From an uncultured Clostridium sp. (GTDB lineage: Bacteria; Bacillota; Clostridia; Oscillospirales; Ruminococcaceae): a stretch of 64,000 nucleotides of DNA. Shown piece by piece: positions 58,438 through 64,000 of the stretch. The notes beneath the pieces are model-generated. The model did no database searches. It saw nothing but the letters and a program-made list of their open reading frames with translations, and had not been told where the DNA came from. Numbering within the stretch: the first letter of the stretch is position 1; the number at the start of each line of letters is the position of its first letter. The DNA lies in the NCBI GenBank assembly GCA_902490335.1, contig CABUDL010000006.1, positions 1 through 64,000 on the forward strand. The letters are read 5' to 3'. A program made the position numbers and the translations under genes.

Positions 58438-58460
58438 GGGTAAACAAACAGCTTTTTTGA

Positions 58461-58476
58461 TGTTTCATGTGAAACA
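58461..58476. promoter_or_regulatory. parS-like site 1
   Basis: TGTTTCATGTGAAACA, 15 of 16 bases identical to the Bacillus parS consensus, between mnmG and rsmG. Confidence 0.85.
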
Positions 58477-58527
58477 TTCTGTCGCGGCGGGTCAAAAGGA
58501 CCGATTTGCCGCAGAAAGGATACAATT

Positions 58528-59241
58528 ATGATCGATAAACAGCTGCTTTTGCAAGGCTGTGAACAATTTGAGATTGAGCTGTCGACACAGGCAGCCGAGC
58601 AGCTGGACACCTATGCACAGCTGCTGGTGGAGTGGAACGGGAAGATGAACCTGACCGCCATCACCGACCCGGAGGGCATCGTCTTTAAGCACTTTGTGGA
58701 CAGCCTGCTGCTGCTAAAGGCGGTGGAGCTGCCGCAGGGGAGCAGTCTGATCGATGTGGGAGCCGGAGCAGGCTTTCCATCCATGCCGGTGAAGATTGCC
58801 CGACCAGATCTTGCGGTAACCATGCTGGACAGCTTACAGAAACGGCTGACCTTTTTGGAGGAGGTCGGCCGCCGGCTGGAACTGGATTGCACCTTCATCC
58901 ACGCCCGCGCAGAGGATGGAGGACGGGAGAAAAAGCTGCGGGAGCGCTTTGACTTTGCGACTGCCCGCGCGGTGGCACACCTGCGGGAACTGGCAGAATA
59001 CTGTCTGCCGTATGTCAAGGTGGGAGGATATTTTGTTGCACTCAAGGGTCCCGGCGCACAGGAGGAGATTGCGGAAAGCAAAAATGCCATTGCGACGATG
59101 GGCGGAAAGGTGGAGCAGGTGATGCAGTTCTGTCTGCCGGAAAACAGCACCAGAACGATTGTTGTCATCAGGAAAATATCGCAAACTCCGACATCCTTCC
59201 CCAGGACCGCCGCCAAAATGGCAAAAAAACCGATTGTATAA
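58528..59241 (+). CDS. rsmG: 16S rRNA (guanine527-N7)-methyltransferase RsmG
   Basis: 237 residues. The SAM-binding motif LIDVGAGAGFPSMPVKIARPDL (~73-94) and the NLTAITDPEGIVFKHFVDSL segment are typical. It methylates G527 in 16S rRNA. AGAAAGGA precedes the ATG. In the canonical mnmE-mnmG-rsmG-noc order. Confidence 0.95.
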   Translation: MIDKQLLLQGCEQFEIELSTQAAEQLDTYAQLLVEWNGKMNLTAITDPEGIVFKHFVDSLLLLKAVELPQGSSLIDVGAGAGFPSMPVKIARPDLAVTMLDSLQKRLTFLEEVGRRLELDCTFIHARAEDGGREKKLRERFDFATARAVAHLRELAEYCLPYVKVGGYFVALKGPGAQEEIAESKNAIATMGGKVEQVMQFCLPENSTRTIVVIRKISQTPTSFPRTAAKMAKKPIV

Positions 59242-59464
59242 ATCGAATCAAGAGCGGAAGAGTCGAAAGATGACGAACGAATTTTCTGGAAAACAGGAAT
59301 ATTCTGTGCTATGATAAAACCATGGATACGGGCAGCGGGCAAAACCGCCCGGCTCGGTCCATGCCTTTTCTATTCCTATTTTCCTTTCTTTTGCTCGGCG
59401 GGTGCGACGACCCAAAACGCACCTGCAAACTTTTCTGCTCCCATCATATCTCAAATGCCAAGAC

Positions 59465-59492
59465 CCGAACGGAGCAAAACCGCTCCGTTCGG
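59465..59492 (+). promoter_or_regulatory. Hairpin in the noc leader
   Basis: An 11-bp stem CCGAACGGAGC/GCTCCGTTCGG about 50 bp upstream of noc, without a clear T-run. It may be an mRNA stabiliser or weak attenuator. The 300-bp rsmG-noc gap has no gene. Confidence 0.4.
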
Positions 59493-59541
59493 ATTGGGAT
59501 TTGGGAAGGAACAAAACAAGATTGAGGAGGTAAAGGCTGTT

Positions 59542-60372
59542 ATGAAAGCACTGCTTACAAAACAAAAGATGATCAACAAGGTGATCTTGATCCCGGAATA
59601 TAAAATCAAACCGAATCCTTATCAGCCAAGAAAGGTGTTCGATGAGGAAAAAATTGAACAGCTGGCAACCAGTATTGCACAGTACGGTCTGTTGCAGCCG
59701 ATCACCGTCCTGCCGATGGAGGATGGAAACTATCAACTGGTGGCAGGGGAAAGAAGACTGCTGGCGTGCAGACGCTTGAAGATGCAGGAGGTTCCTGCCA
59801 TTTTGACCAGCATGGACGAGGAGAGGAGCAGCGCACTGGCTCTGGTGGAAAATATCCAGCGCTGTGACTTGAACTACTTTGAGGAAGCAATGGCAATCCA
59901 GAAGCTGATGAAGATGGTCGGCTACACCCAGCAGGCGGTGGCGAAAAAGCTGGGAAAAAATCAATCGACCGTTGCCAACAAGCTGCGTCTGCTGCAATTT
60001 TCTGAGGAGGTCAGAGAAGCGATTCTGGAGGCTGGGCTAACAGAAAGACACGCCCGCGCGCTGTTGAACCTGAATGAACAGGGCGACGAGCTGCTGCTGG
60101 AGGCAATCCGAACCATTTCCGCCAAGGAGATGAACGTTTCCCAGACGGAAAAGTACATCGCACAGTTGCAGGGAAAAGAAGAAAAACCGAAGGAAAAAAG
60201 ATTGTTTGTGGTGAAGGATCTGCGCATCTTTATCAACACCATCGACAAGGCGCTGGAAACGATGAAGCTGTCCGGCATCCAGGCACAGACCCAGATGCAG
60301 GAAGAGGAGGACGAGTTGGTTTACACCATCCGCATCCCGAAGGAAAGCGCTTATGGAAAGGACAAACAGTAA
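59542..60372 (+). CDS. noc: Nucleoid occlusion protein Noc (ParB family)
   Basis: 276 residues. The CTP-binding motif GERRLLACRRL and ENIQRCDLNYFEEAMA are ParB-family. The DNA-reading helix KNQSTVANKLRLL carries Gln and Lys where ParB has Arg and Ala/Thr, the Noc-type specificity. The C-terminal segment (DLRIFINTIDKALE ... YTIRIPK) aligns with B. subtilis Noc. The N terminus MKALLTKQKMINKVILI lacks the FSRFFGLG-type membrane helix of Bacillus Noc. Sites for it lie at 43105-43148. GAGGAGGT lies ten bases before ATG 59542. Confidence 0.9.
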   Translation: MKALLTKQKMINKVILIPEYKIKPNPYQPRKVFDEEKIEQLATSIAQYGLLQPITVLPMEDGNYQLVAGERRLLACRRLKMQEVPAILTSMDEERSSALALVENIQRCDLNYFEEAMAIQKLMKMVGYTQQAVAKKLGKNQSTVANKLRLLQFSEEVREAILEAGLTERHARALLNLNEQGDELLLEAIRTISAKEMNVSQTEKYIAQLQGKEEKPKEKRLFVVKDLRIFINTIDKALETMKLSGIQAQTQMQEEEDELVYTIRIPKESAYGKDKQ

Positions 60373-60387
60373 CTCCTTAAAAATAAA

Positions 60388-60427
60388 AACACAAAAGGCT
60401 CCGCCATTCGGCGGAGCCTTTTGTGTT
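60388..60427. terminator. Bidirectional terminator between noc and the serpin gene
   Basis: A near-perfect 18-bp stem centred on AAAGGCTCCGCC/GGCGGAGCCTTT, between convergent genes. Confidence 0.93.
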
Positions 60428-60469
60428 TGTGTTATGAATCTATAAAAGGGTGGTGGATGTCAAAAGGAG

Positions 60470-61792
60470 TTATTTTGGCTGGTAAACGGTGCCGACAAAG
60501 AGAGGTGCATTGTCGCCGGACTGGATGGAGAAGAGGAACGGACGGTCGAAGGACAGGTCGATTTCTTCTGCTTCATCGAGCAGCAACGACATCTCGCGAA
60601 TGTCGATCTTGGTGTAGGCGGCAGCTTTGCAGCCGTTCTCGTCGATTTCCACATGGCTTTCCTGCTGCACGTTGGAAACGGCGATGTTTTCTTTGGAAAT
60701 GCCGCTTAAATCGGAGGATTCGCTGAATAGTTCCTCAAGACCGAGCGACTGACAGAGCTTGTTGAGATTGAAATTGCTGTCAAAGCTGAATTTTGGCAGC
60801 TTGAGGTTGACTTTTGCCGATTTCTGTGTGGATTCTTCCGGGGAAGAGAGGATGGATTTTAACGCCTGCTCGTTGAGAAGGTCGTTGACCTGTTTTCCTT
60901 CCTTGGGGAGGACAAGGCGCATCGACTGCCCGCCGACAAAGCCAAGCTCAAACAGGATGTAATCCTCGGTTTCGTAGTAGGTGTGGTGGTCGAAAGTCTG
61001 GTTCATATAGGTAGTATCGACCTGACTGCCGTCGGCAAGGGTGAACTTTTCGGTGGTGTTGTTTGCCGCCTGGAAGGAATCGGACCAGGCACCTTCAAAG
61101 TACAGGGTGTTGATGAGCGAAAGGACCTGACTTGGGTCGGGAGAGAAGGTTGGGTTGAGAAGACCCGCAGTCTGCTCCGAAATCCATTTGGACATGGCAT
61201 CCGCTGCCGACTGTTTGGAAAAGTCGACCGAGTAGGCGGAAGCGTAGAACTGCTCCGCGAGCTTTTTGGAAAATTCCTTCTGGAGCGGGAAATCCTCCTG
61301 TACCCAGATGGAGTTTGCCAACTTGAGGACATTGCCCTGCTCGGAAGAATAGTTGTAGTTATAGAATTTGTGGAACTGCTGGTTGGAGGAAGAAACGGTT
61401 TCGACCCCCAGCGCATCGGCAATCTGCTGTGCGGTCTGACCTTTTGCACCGTTTCCCAGCATAGCAAGGGCATAGGCAAAGCTGATGGGAGAATAGCTCT
61501 GATTTTTAGACTCACTGCTCAGCAGCAGGGAGGAGGTTTTGGCGCCAAACTCCTGAAGGCTCTGGATAAACTGAGGGTCTACCTCGTTTTTCTGCAAGTA
61601 TTCGTATTTTTTCTCCCAATCGGTTGGGACTTGAGGCTGTTTGACTTTACTGATTGCTTGTTCCTCCTCTTTGCTGGTTGCAATCGGCATATTTTTATTG
61701 GAGAGGGTGCGGCGGGGACTGGATGCGCTGACCGAAGCAGCAAAAGAGAGAATCATGGCCGCACACAGGGCGATCGATAACATTTTTTTCAT
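60470..61792 (-). CDS. Secreted serpin (serine protease inhibitor)
   Basis: 440 residues from ATG 61792 (AGGAGG upstream). A signal peptide (1-~23, ending SVSA) directs export; no anchor is visible. The serpin core is complete: NSIWVQEDFPL, INTLYFEGAWSDSF and the C-terminal FDRPFLFSI...FVGTVYQP. The reactive loop hinge is ENGCKAAAYT (P17 E385, P12-P10 AAA), close to inhibitory serpins. Counting from P17 gives P1 M401 and P1' S402, the Met-Ser pair of alpha-1-antitrypsin. Elastase-like targets are therefore likely. It sits opposite the noc-parA genes and interrupts their usual adjacency. Confidence 0.92.
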   Translation of the reverse strand: MKKMLSIALCAAMILSFAASVSASSPRRTLSNKNMPIATSKEEEQAISKVKQPQVPTDWEKKYEYLQKNEVDPQFIQSLQEFGAKTSSLLLSSESKNQSYSPISFAYALAMLGNGAKGQTAQQIADALGVETVSSSNQQFHKFYNYNYSSEQGNVLKLANSIWVQEDFPLQKEFSKKLAEQFYASAYSVDFSKQSAADAMSKWISEQTAGLLNPTFSPDPSQVLSLINTLYFEGAWSDSFQAANNTTEKFTLADGSQVDTTYMNQTFDHHTYYETEDYILFELGFVGGQSMRLVLPKEGKQVNDLLNEQALKSILSSPEESTQKSAKVNLKLPKFSFDSNFNLNKLCQSLGLEELFSESSDLSGISKENIAVSNVQQESHVEIDENGCKAAAYTKIDIREMSLLLDEAEEIDLSFDRPFLFSIQSGDNAPLFVGTVYQPK

Positions 61793-61930
61793 TCTTACAA
61801 CCTCCTGTAAAAGAAAATAGGAATGATGTTTCATTTTGCGTCCCGGAGGGGACCTTCTATTCAATAGGTGTGCAGAAGAAGGAAATTTATTGCAGGCAAA
61901 ATGATTTTATTTTTGCATGGCAAGCGTCGA

Positions 61931-61946
61931 TGTTTCACATGAAACA
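61931..61946. promoter_or_regulatory. parS-like site 2
   Basis: TGTTTCACATGAAACA, 15 of 16 to the consensus, between the serpin gene and parA. Confidence 0.88.
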
Positions 61947-61974
61947 TCAAAAGAAGGCGAGCAAGGGAGAAGGA

Positions 61975-61990
61975 TGTTTCACGTGAAACG
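61975..61990. promoter_or_regulatory. parS-like site 3
   Basis: TGTTTCACGTGAAACG, 15 of 16 to the consensus, 44 bp from site 2. Confidence 0.88.
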
Positions 61991-62061
61991 AATTTTAGCA
62001 AAAATGAGGGGGATTGTGCAGGAAAACAGGATTCATTCTTCCTTTCATAGAGGATTTGTGA

Positions 62062-62154
62062 TATAATCAAACTAAAAACAGCGGATATGCTGATACATAC
62101 TGATGTATGCTGAAAGGAGGAGCTGCCTTCCCTGAGAGGGCATCGTCTTGAAAT
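62062..62154 (+). promoter_or_regulatory. parA promoter -10 and leader with a distant ribosome site
   Basis: TATAAT at 62062-62067 is a likely -10; no good -35 is present. In the leader AAAGGAGGAG (62113-62122) lies over 30 nt before the parA ATG, while only a weaker GAGAGGG (62134-62140) lies nearer, 14 nt away. Confidence 0.5.
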
Positions 62155-62928
62155 ATGGGTAAAATTATTGCAGTTGCCAACCAGAAGGGTGGCGTGGGAA
62201 AAACCACGACGGTCATCAACCTGATGGCTGGACTTGGAAAAGCAGGAAAAAAATGTTTGCTTGTGGATGCCGACCCGCAGGGAAACTCCACCAGCGGCTT
62301 GGGAATCAACAAACGGGATGTCCGTCACTCCACCTATGACCTGTTGACACGGGAGGAAAGAGCGGCGGAAGCCATCCTTCATACAGAATATAAAAATGTA
62401 GATTTAATCCCGTCGAGCATGGAACTGGCGGCAGCGGAAATCGAACTGGTGGAATTGCAGGACAGAACGATGCAGCTGCGTCAGGCGCTGGTATCGGTCA
62501 AGGACGAGTATGATTATATTATGATTGACTGTCCGCCTTCGATGGGATTGACCACCCTGAACGCCTTTTCTGCCTGTGACAGCGTGATTATTCCAATCCA
62601 GTGTGAATATTATGCGCTGGAAGGATTGTCGCAGCTGATGTCTACCATCAAACAGGTCAAACGGCTGTACAATCCGGTGATCGAGCTGGAAGGGATTTTG
62701 CTGACCATGTATGACCGTCGTCTGAAGCTGACCGAGCAGGTGGAAGAGGAGGTCAAAAAGCATTTCCCGGACAAGGTGTATAAAACCATCATTCCGCGAA
62801 ACGTCCGCCTGTCGGAGGCGCCCAGCTTTGGAATGCCTGCACTCTATTTTGACCCGCATTCCAGAGGCTCGAGAGCCTATCAGGAGCTGACAAAAGAGAT
62901 TTTGAAGAAATACCGCAACCAGAAATAA
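62155..62928 (+). CDS. parA: Chromosome-partitioning ATPase ParA/Soj
   Basis: 257 residues. The deviant Walker A KGGVGKTT (residues ~11-18), the Walker A' segment LLVDADPQGNST and Walker B IMIDCPPSMGL are intact. It binds DNA and ATP, is regulated by ParB, and affects DnaA. An in-frame TGA just upstream fixes the start at or after 62155. It is followed by parB 15 bp later. Confidence 0.95.
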   Translation: MGKIIAVANQKGGVGKTTTVINLMAGLGKAGKKCLLVDADPQGNSTSGLGINKRDVRHSTYDLLTREERAAEAILHTEYKNVDLIPSSMELAAAEIELVELQDRTMQLRQALVSVKDEYDYIMIDCPPSMGLTTLNAFSACDSVIIPIQCEYYALEGLSQLMSTIKQVKRLYNPVIELEGILLTMYDRRLKLTEQVEEEVKKHFPDKVYKTIIPRNVRLSEAPSFGMPALYFDPHSRGSRAYQELTKEILKKYRNQK

Positions 62929-62943
62929 GGAGGGGACGGACAG

Positions 62944-63816
62944 ATGACAAGAGCAAGAAGGAGCGGACTTGGCAAAGGTCTGGATGCCTTATTTATGGAC
63001 AACGACACCAACGATACCGGCGTAGTGACCCTGCGTTTGAGCCAGATCGAGCCAAACCGCGAGCAGCCGCGTAAGGTGTTCAATGAGGAAGCGCTCAACG
63101 AACTGGCAGATTCCATCCGCGAGCACGGCGTATTGCAGCCGCTGCTGGTCCGTCCGCTGCCGGGCGGTGTTTATCAGCTGGTGGCAGGAGAAAGACGCTG
63201 GAGAGCCAGCCGGATGGCAGGCTTGCAGGAGGTTCCGGTCGTCATCCGCGAGATGGATGAAGAACAGGCGATGGAGATTGCGCTGATTGAAAACCTGCAA
63301 AGGGAGGACCTCAACGCAATCGAGGAAGCCAGCGGATACAAGCTGCTGATGGAGCGGTACAACATGACACAGGAGCAGGTTGCCAAAAGGGTCGGAAAAT
63401 CCCGACCGGCGATTGCCAATGCGCTGCGGCTGCTCAATCTGCCGGAGCCGGTGCTGGAAATGGTGGAGGAAGGGGAGGTTTCCCCCGGTCATGCACGCGC
63501 GCTGCTCTCCTTTGATGACCCGCAGCGGATGATGGATGTGGCACAGAAGGTACGGACCGGAAAATATTCGGTGCGCGACATCGAGCGGATGAGCAAAGAG
63601 CAAGAGGAGAAGGAGAAAAAATCTGCGGAGGAAAAGCCGCAGCTGTGGGGAGCGCAGGCTTCCATCTTCACCGAACTGGAGCTGGCGTTGACCAGCGAGC
63701 TGGGACGAAAGGTCAAGGTGGTGTGCAGCGGCAAGGACGCAGGAGGCAGTTTGCAGCTGCAATTTTTTGATGAAGAGGACCTGCGGCAGCTGGCACAGAA
63801 GCTGACCAAGGAGTAA
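62944..63816 (+). CDS. parB: Chromosome-partitioning protein ParB/Spo0J
   Basis: 290 residues. The N-terminal RRSGLGKGLDALF is the ParA-contact segment. GERRWRASRMAG is the CTP-binding motif, with ENLQREDLNAIEEA after it. The helix GKSRPAIANALRLL carries Arg and Ala, the ParB (parS-reading) type, in contrast to noc. It loads at parS sites, three of which are nearby. AAGGAGGGG lies before the ATG. Confidence 0.96.
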   Translation: MTRARRSGLGKGLDALFMDNDTNDTGVVTLRLSQIEPNREQPRKVFNEEALNELADSIREHGVLQPLLVRPLPGGVYQLVAGERRWRASRMAGLQEVPVVIREMDEEQAMEIALIENLQREDLNAIEEASGYKLLMERYNMTQEQVAKRVGKSRPAIANALRLLNLPEPVLEMVEEGEVSPGHARALLSFDDPQRMMDVAQKVRTGKYSVRDIERMSKEQEEKEKKSAEEKPQLWGAQASIFTELELALTSELGRKVKVVCSGKDAGGSLQLQFFDEEDLRQLAQKLTKE

Positions 63817-63820
63817 AGAG

Positions 63821-63994
63821 ATGGAGTATGAATATAAGGTCGTGCCTGTTCAGAACGAGGTGGGCTTTGATTTTAATAAGAAATGTGCCCGCATGGAGGA
63901 GCAGATGAACCGGCTGGGAAAAGAAGGCTGGAGATTTTGTGCCTTTGGCAATGGGGTCATGGTTTATCTTCGGGAGAAGCAACAGATAAAATAG
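63821..63994 (+). CDS. DUF4177-like small protein
   Basis: 57 residues: MEYEYKVVPVQNEVGFDF, then MEEQMNRLGKEGWRFCAFGNG and a short beta-strand end. The pattern of a two-stranded start, a helix and EGW is that of DUF4177. AAGGAG lies seven bases before the ATG, overlapping the parB stop codon region, so it is co-transcribed with parB. Function unknown. Confidence 0.8.
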   Translation: MEYEYKVVPVQNEVGFDFNKKCARMEEQMNRLGKEGWRFCAFGNGVMVYLREKQQIK

Positions 63995-64000
63995 CAACAA

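Overview
The window is chromosomal DNA from a spore-forming, low-to-mid GC Firmicute, most likely a gut Clostridia member of the Oscillospirales (Ruminococcaceae-like). The reasons are the dnaA-dnaN-yaaA-recF-remB-gyrB-gyrA order, strong GGAGG ribosome binding sites, sporulation genes (ypeB, spoIIIE/ftsK with ylzJ and tepA, a SpoIID-like gene), a class B sortase, a T-box leader and an NPETG surface anchor. The species cannot be fixed from the sequence alone.

Layout. 1-473: non-coding repeats and a terminator. 0.47-10.5 kb: two large secreted or surface proteins on the minus strand, separated by a TetR regulator, ypeB, rqcH and a lipoprotein. 10.6-22.6 kb: a metallo-beta-lactamase-fold hydrolase, two MATE exporters, the tepA-ylzJ-ftsK cluster, a GNAT acetyltransferase, class II fructose-bisphosphate aldolase and a phosphohexomutase. 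22.6-23.2 kb: a five-copy hairpin array and an attenuated leader. 23.2-31.3 kb: an LTA-synthase-like enzyme, a SpoIID-like gene paired with an unusual sortase fusion, then thrS and a Nudix gene behind a threonine T-box. 31.3-39.9 kb: a candidate small RNA, rny, a two-gene unit with a probable selenocysteine glutaredoxin, murD, and a TetR/oleate hydratase pair. 39.97-64 kb: the replication origin region. gyrA, two YcxB-like genes, gyrB, remB, recF, yaaA, dnaN and dnaA run leftwards. rpmH, rnpA, yidD, yidC, jag, mnmE, mnmG, rsmG, noc, parA and parB run rightwards. A serpin gene sits on the opposite strand between noc and parA.

How the parts fit. The dnaN-dnaA gap holds a trinucleotide TAG array next to a DnaA-box-like site, arranged like the basal origin-unwinding system of Bacillus. 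Three parS-like palindromes lie at 58.5 and 61.9 kb beside parA/parB. A compact cluster of three Noc-type palindromes lies inside a YcxB-like gene in the gyrB-gyrA interval. Origin firing, segregation and nucleoid occlusion therefore all have both proteins and sites here.

Standouts. (1) A glutaredoxin-like gene with an in-frame TGA at the first position of a UxxC motif, followed by a SECIS-like hairpin. (2) A class B sortase carrying a degenerate CinA/MoCF-like cytoplasmic domain, co-transcribed with a SpoIID-like protein that has no export signal. (3) The intragenic Noc-site cluster. (4) A secreted serpin with Met-Ser at the predicted P1-P1' site. (5) A ~70-nt candidate small RNA divergent from the T-box.
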